Source: Deltaproteobacteria bacterium | GTDB taxonomy: Bacteria > Myxococcota_A > UBA9160 > SMWR01 | Direction of reading: 5' to 3' | Length of the DNA stretch: 36,225 nt | Assembly: GCA_019310965.1 (NCBI GenBank) | Contig: JAFDDG010000035.1 | Span: 1 to 36,225, forward strand | Shown: positions 1 to 8,048 of the stretch, piece by piece | Layout: each line of letters begins with the position of its first letter | How positions within the stretch are numbered: the first letter of the stretch is position 1 | Notes under the pieces: generated by a model | Database searches by the model: none | The model's input: the letters and a program-made list of their open reading frames with translations, nothing else | What the model was told of the DNA's origin: nothing | Program-made: the position numbers and the translations under genes

Positions 1-1
1 C

Positions 2-600
2 GGCCTCCAGGAAGCCGGCGTGTGCGTGCGCACGGTCTACCCGCTGCAGGTGATCGGCCCACGCGACCCGGGCCTCTCCGAGGGCAATCAGGGCCTGAAG
101 ATGCTCATGGAGCTTCCGCGGCTCATCCCCTCTGCCGGCGGAATGCAGGCAATCGACGTACGCGACCTCGCCGCGATCCACGTCGCGCTGCTCGAGGCCG
201 AGCCCGCACCGGGACGCCACGTCACCGCCGGGCAGTACCTCACCTGGGCGCAGGTGTGCACCAGGCTCGACAGGCTCACCGGCAACTGGACCCCACGCCT
301 CTCCGTCGACGGCCGGCTCGTGCGCTGGCTCGGACGGCTCGGCGACGAGGTTCAGCGCTGGGTCGATCTCGGCGTGCCGCTCACGGCCGAGGCGATGGAG
401 TGGCGATGGAGTACGCGAGCCGCTGGCCGGGCGCCGACAGCAGCCAGACCCTGGCGGAGTTCGGCGTCTCCTTCCGCCCGCTGGAGGAGACGTTCGAGGA
501 TACGCTGCGCTGGCTCCACGAGGCCGGGCACCTGAGCAGCAAACGCATCGGACGCCTCGCACGCCCGCGCCGCAAGCGCGCGGGACGCGAACGCGACTGA
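2..600 (+). pseudogene. NAD-dependent epimerase/dehydratase, 3' part, frameshifted
   Basis: This is the C-terminal part of an extended short-chain dehydrogenase (NAD-dependent epimerase family); the gene starts before the window. The frame opening at base 2 gives family-typical segments: VRTVYPLQVIGPRDP, then AIDVRDLAAIHVALLEAE, then GRHVTAGQYLTWAQVC. It runs well to about residue 132 of the fragment and then turns into arginine-rich nonsense. The proper C-terminus (SFRPLEETFEDTLRWLHEAG) lies in another frame and ends with TGA at 598-600. The switch falls exactly on an 11-bp tandem duplication at 391-412; removing one copy joins both halves as LTAEAMEYASRWPG. The remaining downstream sequence is still well conserved, so the break is recent, a phase-variable slip, or a sequencing or assembly error. 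The Rossmann half with the NAD site is outside the window, and the substrate cannot be told. Confidence 0.8.
391..412 (+). repeat. 11-bp perfect tandem duplication (frameshifting)
   Basis: GGCGATGGAGT occurs twice head to tail (391-401 and 402-412). Eleven bases shift the epimerase frame, and deletion of either unit restores one continuous protein. Confidence 0.9.
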
Positions 601-625
601 ACCGTCGAGGCCCGGCGCGAGGCGC

Positions 626-1888
626 TCAGGGCAGGTTGCGGTGCACGTGCACCGCAAGGTCGCCCAGCAGGTTCGTGTAGCTGCCGTACTCGTTGTCGTA
701 CCAGCCGAAGATCTTGGCATGGGTCACCGGCACCCGGATCCGCGTCGCGTGCAGGTCCGCCAGTGCGGCGGAGTCGAGCCCCGGCACCCCAGCCAGATCC
801 ACTTCCACGAACCCCGTGCGCGTATGGGTCTCGACCGACTCGATGACCACGGCCGCGCGCATTCCCTTCACGTCCGCCGCCACGTTCTGCTCTTCGCTGT
901 AGACCACATTCCCCTTCTGGGCACCCGAGGCGGCCAGACGATAGATCTCGTTCAGCGCATCCCCGTCGATGGCACTGCGCCCTCCCTCGATCCGCGATTG
1001 GAAGGTGACGTTCAGGATGATCAAGGATTCCGTCGACAAGGGGACGCGCACCGAGTCGGCCATGAAGCCGATCTCGGCGATCTCCGGCAGCACTTCCTCC
1101 AGAGTGCGGGCGGCGCCACTCGAGGTGAGGATGATGTTGTTCAGGACACTCCGGCTCTTGCGCAGGTCCTTCGCCCCCGCCCGGGGCACGTTGTCGAGGA
1201 CCATCTGGCTATTGGTGGCGGCGTGCACCGTGCTCATCGACGCCGTCATCAGCGCCGAGTCGTGCAGATGGTCCAGCAGCGGCTTCACCATGTGCGCGAG
1301 GGCCGTGGTGGTACACGAAGCCGCCGAGATCACGCGATGGCGCATGGGATCGTAGATGTCGTGGTTGCAGCCGTAGATCAGGGTCAGGGCATCCTCGGGG
1401 AGTGGCTGCGCCTCGTCCTTCACCTTGAAGGGGGCGCTGTTCAGCACCTTCTCCGCCCCGGCCTCCAGGTGGCCCCGCAGGCTGCCGCGCGGATCGTCGG
1501 GCGGGCTGGTGGGATCGCTGAATGTGCCGGTGGCGTCCACCACCACGCGCACACCCTGCTCTCGCCAGCCGATGTCACGCGGGTTCCTGGCCTCCTGCAG
1601 CAGGGTGACCGGCATGCCCGCCACCTCGAGCCGGCGCGCCCCTCGATCCAGGATCCGCACGCAGGGCTCGGCGTCCACCCCGAACAGGAAGCGGTGGATG
1701 CTGCCGTAGCTGGAGTCCTTCTCGATCAGGCCGCACACCGCCTCGAGATCGCGGCCGATCTCGCGGCCCACATTTACCGCCAGCGCCGAGAAATGCTTTC
1801 GCGCCGCGTGGTGCCAGACCGTGAGCTTTCCGATGCGGCCCAGGCCGTTGATTCCCAGCGTGGTCCCAGCGAATCCGTCGCCCTTCAT
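626..1888 (-). CDS. Glyceraldehyde-3-phosphate dehydrogenase, long divergent form
   Basis: A phosphorylating GAPDH homologue of 420 residues, about 80 longer than the usual 330-340. Visible motifs are the N-terminal dinucleotide fold GINGLGRIGK, the catalytic cysteine in SAASCTTTALAH (the usual form is SNASCTTNCLAP, so the second cysteine is lost), the active-site histidine in STVHAATNSQ, and the C-terminal WYDNEYGSYT. Catalytic Cys and His are both kept, so activity is likely. After the second beta strand the sequence is AVNVGREIGRD, where classic NAD enzymes have Asn-Asp; loss of that Asp suggests relaxed or NADP preference (inference). The extra length lies mainly in the first half, around residues 95-150. 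It starts 16 bases after the stop of the PPDK-like gene, so the two are almost surely co-transcribed. This could be a second GAPDH with a specialised role rather than the glycolytic housekeeping enzyme. Confidence 0.88.
   Translation of the reverse strand: MKGDGFAGTTLGINGLGRIGKLTVWHHAARKHFSALAVNVGREIGRDLEAVCGLIEKDSSYGSIHRFLFGVDAEPCVRILDRGARRLEVAGMPVTLLQEARNPRDIGWREQGVRVVVDATGTFSDPTSPPDDPRGSLRGHLEAGAEKVLNSAPFKVKDEAQPLPEDALTLIYGCNHDIYDPMRHRVISAASCTTTALAHMVKPLLDHLHDSALMTASMSTVHAATNSQMVLDNVPRAGAKDLRKSRSVLNNIILTSSGAARTLEEVLPEIAEIGFMADSVRVPLSTESLIILNVTFQSRIEGGRSAIDGDALNEIYRLAASGAQKGNVVYSEEQNVAADVKGMRAAVVIESVETHTRTGFVEVDLAGVPGLDSAALADLHATRIRVPVTHAKIFGWYDNEYGSYTNLLGDLAVHVHRNLP
636..657. repeat. 22-bp perfect palindrome inside the GAPDH 3' end
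   Basis: The half-site TTGCGGTGCAC is followed directly by its reverse complement, inside the last codons of the GAPDH gene (encoding about AVHVHRNL). No T-run follows on the minus strand, so it is not a standard terminator. It could be a protein-binding site or an mRNA 3' hairpin. Confidence 0.6.
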
Positions 1889-1904
1889 GACTTCTCTTCA
1901 CTCC

Positions 1905-4900
1905 TCACACGAGCCGCTCGCGGCGAACCGTCTTGGTGGGGTGCTGTCCCAGGTAGATCGAGCCGTCGATCCCGTTGATCGAGAGCAGGTCCCCCGTCCG
2001 AACGATGTGGTCGGCGATGTGGGAATGACCCCTTCCCTCGTGCACCTCGAGCTGTCGGCAACCCACCACACAGGTGCGTCCCAGCCGCTGGGCGACCAGG
2101 GCTGCGTGGCTGGTCGCTCCGCCGAGCGCCGTCACCATCCCTTCGGTGCGCAAGACCAGCGGGACATCTTCGGGCACCGTGTCGGGACGCAGAAGGATGA
2201 TCGGCTCGTCCGGAAAGCGCCGATGCAACGTCTCCAGATCCTCGGCTCGATGCGCCACGCGGCCGCAGAGGGCCCCGCCTCCCGCACCGATCCCCGTCGC
2301 CACCTTGGCCGCTTCCAACGCCTGGCTGGCCACGAATGTGGGCACCGAGGAGACCGAGGACATGACGGAATCGCGAGTCTGGAGCACGTAGAGATCCTTC
2401 GGGTCTTCGCTCTCGAAGGTGAACTCGATCTCCTGATGGAACATCCCGCGGTCGTTGATCAGCAGATCGGCATAACGAGTGAGCGCCGCATGGATGGCTG
2501 GAAAGTCCCGCTCGAGCGATACGGGAGAAGGCCGCTCGTCGGCACTGATGGGAAACGTCTCCACCAGGCCACTCACCACGTCGTCGCCCTGTCCCTGCAC
2601 GACGAAGTCTCCACGCAAGCTCACGGCGACCGAGCCCGTGCGCGATTGATGGGTCAGGACCACGCCGGTGCCGGCGCGGCGGCTCAGGTTGCCATAGACC
2701 ATGCTCTGGACCGTCACCGCGGTTCCCCAGGCATCGGCGATCTGCACCTCTTCGCGATAGATGCGCGCCTTCTCCGAGTTCCACGAGCGCATCACCATGT
2801 CCACGCACGCCACCAGTTGCTCGAAGGGTTCGTCGGCGACCGAGACTCCGTGGTCGAGCAGCAGCTGCCGGTAGCCCATGGCCAGCTCGCGCATGCTCTC
2901 CGGGTCGAGCTCCGCCTTCTTCTCCGCCCCGTGGCTCTGCTTGGCCTGCCGCATCAGGGCGTCGAAGACGGCGCGGTCGATCCCGCAGGCCATGCCGTAG
3001 AGCTGGAGAAAGCGGCGGTAGGTGTCCCAGGCCGCCCAGGGGCTGCCCGTGCGGCGCCCGAATCCCTCGGCGGTGGCTGCGGTGATCCCGACGTTGAGGA
3101 AGGTATCCAGCATTCCAGGCATGCTCATGGGGGAACCCGAGCGCACCGAGAGCAACAGGGGATTGTCCGGGTCACCGAAGCCGCGGCCCGACAGGCGCTC
3201 GATGCGCCCCACCTCGCGTTTCAGAATCTGCTTCAGCCCATCCAGCAGTTCGGGACAGGCCAGGATGGCCGCGCGGCAGCGGAATACCTCGGTGGTGAGG
3301 ATAAAGCCATCGGGAATCGGCAGGCCGTAGCGAGCCAGACGCCGCAACATGTAGCCCTTGTTTCCCTGGTAGAAGGCACCGTCGTGGTCGCTCGGTTCCG
3401 GTCCGATCGGCACACAGCTTCGACGAACGTCGTACCCCATCAGCAAGCTGGAAGCTTCCGGCGTCAGCTCGTCCCGGGCTCGCACCAGGCTGCGCAACAC
3501 GCGGCCCACCAGACGGTCGACCTGCTGCAGGCCAAAGCTCTTCGCGATCAGATCGCGCAAGAAACGTTCGGACACCTCGAGCGGTGTCTGGTGCTGGGGC
3601 GCACCGACCTCCGGCGTGGGCACACCGCGCGCCAGCATGCGCGGCAACGTCCGATCCAGGACATCCTCGTAGACATCGAGAAAGCGGATCTGGATCAACT
3701 GTTTGATGCCGCGCGAGAGAACCTGAAAGATGTTTGCGTATTCTTCGACGTCCGCCGGCCGGGCATCGATGGCCTGCTCCAGCAGCGAGATGCCGGTGGA
3801 GAGCCCGCGTGCGCTGCAGCCGTCGATTTTCAACGCACGGCGCAACATGTGCAGCCAGGCCAGAACCCGCTGCATCACGTCACGCGTGATCCACTGCAGG
3901 TTCGCCGTGGCGAACATCCGGTCGAAGAGCACACTGGCCAGAGACTCCAACCGGAAGCCGAGGCCCACCGCCTCGAACTTCTCCTCACGGTAGGATCCGT
4001 ACAGGCTGGGGATGCCGACGGCAATGTGGCGCTTGCGATAGATCTGCTCGTGGGCCTCGCTGGCCTCGCCGACCAGGACGAAATCCTTGAGCTCTTCGAG
4101 AATCGTGAGGGCGGCGTCCAGGGCCCCTTCCAGATCATCGGTCTCCAGCGCGGTGCGCAGGGCGGCGACCCGCTCTCCCGGTACGCGGCGGAAGGCCTCG
4201 AGGCGCTCGAGCACGTCGTCGTGACGAAGCTCGTACTTGCTGCCGATCAGCTGGCGTAGCCGCAAGAGCAGCTGCACTTTCTTTCGATCCGCTTCCTCGC
4301 CCACCTCGATCTCGGCCAGTCGCGTCTCGATGACATCCTCACCGAGGGCGAATAGCGCCTCGAGCGAATCGCCTCCCAGCAGTTCGCCGAGCACCGCGGA
4401 CACACCCGTGTAGAGCGGATCGTTGCCGTCGAGCGACGCGTAGAGGCGGGGCGGAACATAACGCTGCAAGCTCTCGCGCTGGCCCGTAGCCCAGAAACGC
4501 GCGGTGGCCTCCACGAGGCCCACCACCTCCGGATTGCTCTCCACGTGGCATTGCTTGCGCACGAAGTGGCAGAGGGGATCCCTGCGTGAGGTGATCTCGT
4601 CGACGCCGGAGGACACTTCGCGCAGCTCGCCCTCGGCTCCGATCTCATCGAAGTATACGGGCAGCAAACGCAGCAGGTGCTTCACGGGGTGGTAGATCGG
4701 AGTCAGGGGGCTGCGCAGGAGCTTCGAAACATCGCGCTGGAAGATGTCTGTATCTGCGAGAAAAACGCCCCCCAGCGTGAGATGCACCACCAACGCAGCC
4801 AGCAGGGGCTGCGTGGCCTCGGGATCCGTCTCGATCAGGCTCAGAAAGGCGCGGATCGTGCCCACGTGGACTGGATTCACCCGGGGCGCCCACTCCTCGG

Positions 4901-6131
4901 TGAAACCCGCGAACACCGGATAGGCAAACTCCCAGTCCAGCAACTGCTCTACGAAAACATCGGTCCATTCGGGGTTGCGGGCGGCGAGCACCTCGCTCCC
5001 GAGGCGTGAGATCAGAGTCACGGCGCTGGGCGATGCGGAAAGGCCGCCGTGGCGCAGCGTCGCGAACACTTCGCGCACGAGAGGCGTAGCGATCGAAGCA
5101 TCGGCCTCGCGAAGGGCGTGCACGCAGGCGCGGTGCGTCTCGGCCAGCGCCTCTTCGTGAACCGCACGCAGGGCCTCCTCGGCAAGCACGTGGATCAGCC
5201 AGCGCACACGGCTCACCCGGTTGCGCCAGGTTTCCCTCCCCTCCTTCTCGACGCAGGAAGCGGCACTCAGATAGGCACGCTCCATCCGACCGGCATCGGG
5301 GAGCGCGAGCAACAGCTGGGAGGGCGCCGGCCTCTGCTCGAGCGTGGCGGAGTCGAGCTGCGCCAGGTTGGAGCGCAGCCGTGCGTGGGAGATGAGCGCA
5401 ATGGCATCGGGCAGCGCAGCAGCTGCGGGGGCCTGAGTCAGATCGCGCCACCACTGCTCCGGATCCTCTTGCGCCAGCCAGTAGCGCTGGACCTCGGCAA
5501 GCGTGTCCGCCAGTAGCTCGAGACAGCACCGAGTCGCCTCGGCCTGGGGCGACCGCTCCGAGGCGAGCAGCGAATCGGCCAGCCGCCGCAGGCCCGAGGA
5601 TGCCGCCACCGCCAGCGCTGCGTCACCTCGGCAGAGTTCGCCCAGTCGCTCCAGCGCACGCGCAAGCGAAGCATCCAGAGCGTGCGGCGGCTCTCCCGAC
5701 TCCGACGCCACCTTGCCGAGGTATTGGAGATAGCGGCGCAAAGCCGATTCGCGCAGCTCCCGCGGCGAAGCCTCGTCGAGGATCTTCTCGTAGAGCCCAC
5801 AGAAAACCGCGATGGCCTGGGGAGTCCGCTCCTGATTCAGGTAGTAGTGGAAGTCGCCCATCGCGCGGCGGTGCAGATCCTCGATGGTCTGCTCCCAGCC
5901 CACATAGCGGTGGTTCACCTCCCGCAGCAGTTCCTTGGTGCCCTCGTGAACGCCGCGCAGATGCTCGGTCATCTCCAGCAGCACCTGCTGCTCTTCGGGA
6001 ACGACGACGCCGACGGCGGTGCGCCGGAGATTCTCCGCCAGAGCGCTGGAACGCGGAGCCTCGGCCGGAACCGGAACGGCAGCGCCCTCGGCCTGCGCGG
6101 CCGTCTTGTTCCTGGAATCGGCGGTACTCAT
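1905..6131 (-). CDS. PPDK-like ATP-grasp/phosphohistidine protein with ~900-residue N-terminal region, no PEP barrel
   Basis: A 1408-residue protein. Residues ~920-1290 match the nucleotide-binding domain of pyruvate phosphate dikinase (PPDK): NKGYMLRRLARYGLPIPDGF, then SVRSGSPMSMPGMLDT near 990-1010, then GTAVTVQSMVYGN, then DLYVLQTRD. Next comes the swivelling phosphohistidine domain with GGATSHAALVAQRLG; the phospho-accepting His is residue 1342. The protein ends about 65 residues later, so the C-terminal TIM barrel that binds PEP or pyruvate in PPDK is missing. The first ~900 residues are largely helical, rich in Leu, Glu and Arg, without a signal peptide or a domain I recognise. The expected chemistry is ATP-dependent phosphorylation of the His, then transfer to an unknown acceptor, possibly bound by the N-terminal region (inference). 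Genes of this domain type are often labelled PEP/pyruvate-binding protein. It leads an operon with the GAPDH gene, 16 bases downstream. ATG start; a TAGAAT element lies ~107 bases upstream. Confidence 0.85.
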   Translation of the reverse strand: MSTADSRNKTAAQAEGAAVPVPAEAPRSSALAENLRRTAVGVVVPEEQQVLLEMTEHLRGVHEGTKELLREVNHRYVGWEQTIEDLHRRAMGDFHYYLNQERTPQAIAVFCGLYEKILDEASPRELRESALRRYLQYLGKVASESGEPPHALDASLARALERLGELCRGDAALAVAASSGLRRLADSLLASERSPQAEATRCCLELLADTLAEVQRYWLAQEDPEQWWRDLTQAPAAAALPDAIALISHARLRSNLAQLDSATLEQRPAPSQLLLALPDAGRMERAYLSAASCVEKEGRETWRNRVSRVRWLIHVLAEEALRAVHEEALAETHRACVHALREADASIATPLVREVFATLRHGGLSASPSAVTLISRLGSEVLAARNPEWTDVFVEQLLDWEFAYPVFAGFTEEWAPRVNPVHVGTIRAFLSLIETDPEATQPLLAALVVHLTLGGVFLADTDIFQRDVSKLLRSPLTPIYHPVKHLLRLLPVYFDEIGAEGELREVSSGVDEITSRRDPLCHFVRKQCHVESNPEVVGLVEATARFWATGQRESLQRYVPPRLYASLDGNDPLYTGVSAVLGELLGGDSLEALFALGEDVIETRLAEIEVGEEADRKKVQLLLRLRQLIGSKYELRHDDVLERLEAFRRVPGERVAALRTALETDDLEGALDAALTILEELKDFVLVGEASEAHEQIYRKRHIAVGIPSLYGSYREEKFEAVGLGFRLESLASVLFDRMFATANLQWITRDVMQRVLAWLHMLRRALKIDGCSARGLSTGISLLEQAIDARPADVEEYANIFQVLSRGIKQLIQIRFLDVYEDVLDRTLPRMLARGVPTPEVGAPQHQTPLEVSERFLRDLIAKSFGLQQVDRLVGRVLRSLVRARDELTPEASSLLMGYDVRRSCVPIGPEPSDHDGAFYQGNKGYMLRRLARYGLPIPDGFILTTEVFRCRAAILACPELLDGLKQILKREVGRIERLSGRGFGDPDNPLLLSVRSGSPMSMPGMLDTFLNVGITAATAEGFGRRTGSPWAAWDTYRRFLQLYGMACGIDRAVFDALMRQAKQSHGAEKKAELDPESMRELAMGYRQLLLDHGVSVADEPFEQLVACVDMVMRSWNSEKARIYREEVQIADAWGTAVTVQSMVYGNLSRRAGTGVVLTHQSRTGSVAVSLRGDFVVQGQGDDVVSGLVETFPISADERPSPVSLERDFPAIHAALTRYADLLINDRGMFHQEIEFTFESEDPKDLYVLQTRDSVMSSVSSVPTFVASQALEAAKVATGIGAGGGALCGRVAHRAEDLETLHRRFPDEPIILLRPDTVPEDVPLVLRTEGMVTALGGATSHAALVAQRLGRTCVVGCRQLEVHEGRGHSHIADHIVRTGDLLSINGIDGSIYLGQHPTKTVRRERLV

Positions 6132-6536
6132 GACTTCCTGCGAGTTCGGGCTGCGCGCTGGGCCATCACGCGTCCACCGCGAAAAACCCCTCCCAACTCA
6201 GCCGGTTGCGCGACTCGCGGGAGGCCCTTCGCCGCTGGATTCTAGCTGCAAGGGGCCTCGAGAACGACCCCACACGAGAGCCCGCCGCATCCCGCACCGG
6301 GCCTCTCGCTGCCGGGGCTGCGCCGGCGGCCAGGCGAGGCTCGCACGCTGTCCTGAGAAGCAGACCTGTGGCCCATCCAGTAGCTTCACCGCACCCTCTA
6401 CACTTCGCCGGCATTGAATTCGGGGCAAGCAAGAAGCGCCTCCTCGTCTCACCCGGGCCCGCGGTGAGCGCATCCGGGAGACAGCTCGAAACGCTTACCG
6501 CGCACCGTCGGCCACGCCGCCCAAGGAGAACCGTCC
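6132..6536. other. 405-bp divergent intergenic region
   Basis: It lies between the start codons of the PPDK-like gene (minus) and the P450 gene (plus). Open frames here look like high-GC shadow frames, and no RNA gene is visible. It holds a minus-strand TAGAAT box at 6239-6244 and a good Shine-Dalgarno sequence AAGGAG at 6523-6528, 8 bases before the P450 ATG. Confidence 0.6.
6239..6244 (-). promoter_or_regulatory. Candidate -10 element (TAGAAT) for the PPDK-like/GAPDH operon
   Basis: TAGAAT reads on the minus strand and would give a leader of about 100 nt before the ATG at 6131. The same hexamer recurs upstream of several other genes here. No convincing -35 was seen. Confidence 0.35.
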
Positions 6537-7769
6537 ATGAAGCCCGGTGATCTCGACCTCGCCAACCCCGACTCGTTCGAGACAGGTCAACCCTACGACT
6601 ATTTCCGGGTGCTGCGCGAGCAGGCGCCGGTCCACTGGAACCCACCGAACGGCCAGGACTCCGGTCTGGGCCCGATGCTCGAGGGCTTCTTCGTGGTGAG
6701 CCGCTACACCGATGTGATCGACGTCTCGCGCACGCCGAAGATCTTCTCCTCCGCCGTAGGAACGGTCTTCCTGCCCGACCACACTCCCGAGCAGCTCGCG
6801 AGTTTCCGCCTCATGCTGATCAACATGGATCCGCCCGAGCACGTGCGCTATCGGCGCCTGATCCAGCGCGGTTTCACGCCAAAGATGGTGAAGCAGCTCG
6901 AGCCGCGCATTCGCAAGCACGCGACGCGGGTCGTGGATGGTGTCGCGAAGCAGGGCGAGTGCGATTTCGTCGAGGGACTGGCCGCCGTGCTCCCCCTCAT
7001 TCTCATCTGCGAGCTCGCCGGCTTTCCCGAGGAGGACCGCCACAAGATCTTCAAGTGGTCGAACCAGATGATCGGCGGAGAAGACCCGGAGATGTCGAAC
7101 AAGGAAACCCAGCAGGCGGCTGCCGCTTCCGCCTTCCTCTACGCCCAGGAGCTCGCTGCCCGCAAGCGGAAGGAGCCCGACGACACCCTGATCAGCAAGT
7201 ACATCCACGGCGAGATCGAGGGGCGCACGGTGGGCGAGGCCGAGATCGCGAGCTTCGTCACCCTGCTCCTCGCGGCGGGGAGCGAGACGACTCGCACGGC
7301 AACCAGCCACGGCATGTGGCTGCTCTGTCAGCACCCCGACCAATACGATCTGCTGCGTTCCGACGTCGATCGCTACCTGCCGGGCGCCATCGAAGAGATC
7401 CTCCGCTACCACCCCCCCATCCTGCTGATGCGCCGAACCGCGACCCAGGACACCGAGATCCGGGGCGTGCCCATCGCAAAGGGCCAGAAGGTCGCGACCT
7501 ACTATGGCTCCGCAAACCGCGACGAGGAGTTCTTCACCGACCCCGACCGCTTCGACATCACGCGGGCACCCAACCCCCACCTCACATTCGGGATCGGCGA
7601 GCACTTCTGTCTGGGAGCCAGCCTGGCGCGCATGCAGCTGAACTGCATCTTCCGCGAGATTCTGACCCGCCTGCCCGACATGCAGATCAGCGAGCCCCCG
7701 CGTCTGCAGCGCAGCAGCCTGGCGGACGGCATCAAGGAGATGCGCGTCCGCTTCACGCCCGAGGCGTGA
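6537..7769 (+). CDS. Cytochrome P450
   Basis: A soluble bacterial class P450 of 410 residues, the usual length, with no membrane anchor. Signatures in order: I-helix oxygen-activation motif AGSETTR, K-helix ExxR in EEILRYHPP, and the haem loop FGIGEHFCLGASLARMQ with axial Cys358. The N-terminus (DLANPDSFETGQPYDYFRVLREQAPVHWNP) resembles the CYP125/CYP142/CYP124 group, which oxidises sterol side chains and branched lipids. Steroid or lipid hydroxylation is therefore a reasonable guess, not proven. It needs ferredoxin and reductase partners, and none is encoded nearby. The start is supported by AAGGAG 8 bases upstream. A long hairpin repeat begins 36 bases after the stop. A 3-alpha-hydroxysteroid-dehydrogenase-like gene lies 1.1 kb downstream, which agrees with a steroid or terpenoid role. 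Confidence 0.95.
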   Translation: MKPGDLDLANPDSFETGQPYDYFRVLREQAPVHWNPPNGQDSGLGPMLEGFFVVSRYTDVIDVSRTPKIFSSAVGTVFLPDHTPEQLASFRLMLINMDPPEHVRYRRLIQRGFTPKMVKQLEPRIRKHATRVVDGVAKQGECDFVEGLAAVLPLILICELAGFPEEDRHKIFKWSNQMIGGEDPEMSNKETQQAAAASAFLYAQELAARKRKEPDDTLISKYIHGEIEGRTVGEAEIASFVTLLLAAGSETTRTATSHGMWLLCQHPDQYDLLRSDVDRYLPGAIEEILRYHPPILLMRRTATQDTEIRGVPIAKGQKVATYYGSANRDEEFFTDPDRFDITRAPNPHLTFGIGEHFCLGASLARMQLNCIFREILTRLPDMQISEPPRLQRSSLADGIKEMRVRFTPEA

Positions 7770-7804
7770 TCCCGAGGCCACACGGCCAGACCTAGCGGCT
7801 AGCG

Positions 7805-7891
7805 GGGACGGTGTTGCCTTCTTGCCTTTTCCACGCACACCCGCCTTCTCAGACGACAGGCCCTGAAAAAGCAAGAAGGCAACACCGTCCC
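7805..7891. repeat. Dispersed long hairpin repeat, copy 1 (REP/MITE-like)
   Basis: The 26-nt arms at 7805-7830 and 7866-7891 are reverse complements with one mismatch, separated by 35 nt. The arm begins GGGACGGTGTTGCC. The same arm forms copy 2 at 29183-29271, but the loops differ apart from CCTGAAAAA leading into the right arm. It sits just past the P450 stop and might end transcription, although no classic T-run follows. There is no transposase inside, so it would be non-autonomous. Confidence 0.85.
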
Positions 7892-7967
7892 TGTCTGCTC
7901 GCCTGCGCCGCACTCGCCGAGGAGATCGAATGGGCCGCGGGCAGGCGCCCTGCCGTGCGCGGACTCA

Positions 7968-8024
7968 CGCAACCGGGCGGAATGGTTTCTCTTTCCGGGG
8001 TTGCGCAACCGGGTGATCCGGTTT
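7968..8024. repeat. Imperfect 21-nt direct repeat with small palindromes
   Basis: CGCAACCGGG-type units at 7968-7988 and 8004-8024 match at 16 of 21 positions, 36 bp apart. Between them, GGTTGCGCAACC at 7999-8010 is a perfect 12-bp palindrome, and AACCGG-GTGAT-CCGGTT forms a small hairpin. The block lies just upstream of the membrane-protein start at 8049, so it could be an operator or a decayed repeat. Confidence 0.3.
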
Positions 8025-8048
8025 GGGCCCCGCGCAGACCTATGGGGC

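Noticed and set aside
430-430. Programmed frameshift explanation for the epimerase break
   Set aside because: No slippery heptamer at the junction; the exact 11-bp duplication explains the shift fully.
1821-4259. 812-codon open frame on the plus strand
   Set aside because: It lies antisense to the PPDK-like gene, has shadow composition rich in His, Arg and Gln, and shows no domain pattern.
7805-7891. CRISPR-like or attachment-site reading of the repeat
   Set aside because: There are only two copies, 21 kb apart, as inverted hairpins without regular spacers or integrase.
6495-7913. 472-codon open frame on the minus strand over the P450
   Set aside because: Shadow of the P450 gene, which carries all family motifs.
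8001-8048. Upstream TTG start for the NqrB-like gene
   Set aside because: It lies in a palindrome, has no ribosome site, and the added residues are not family-like.
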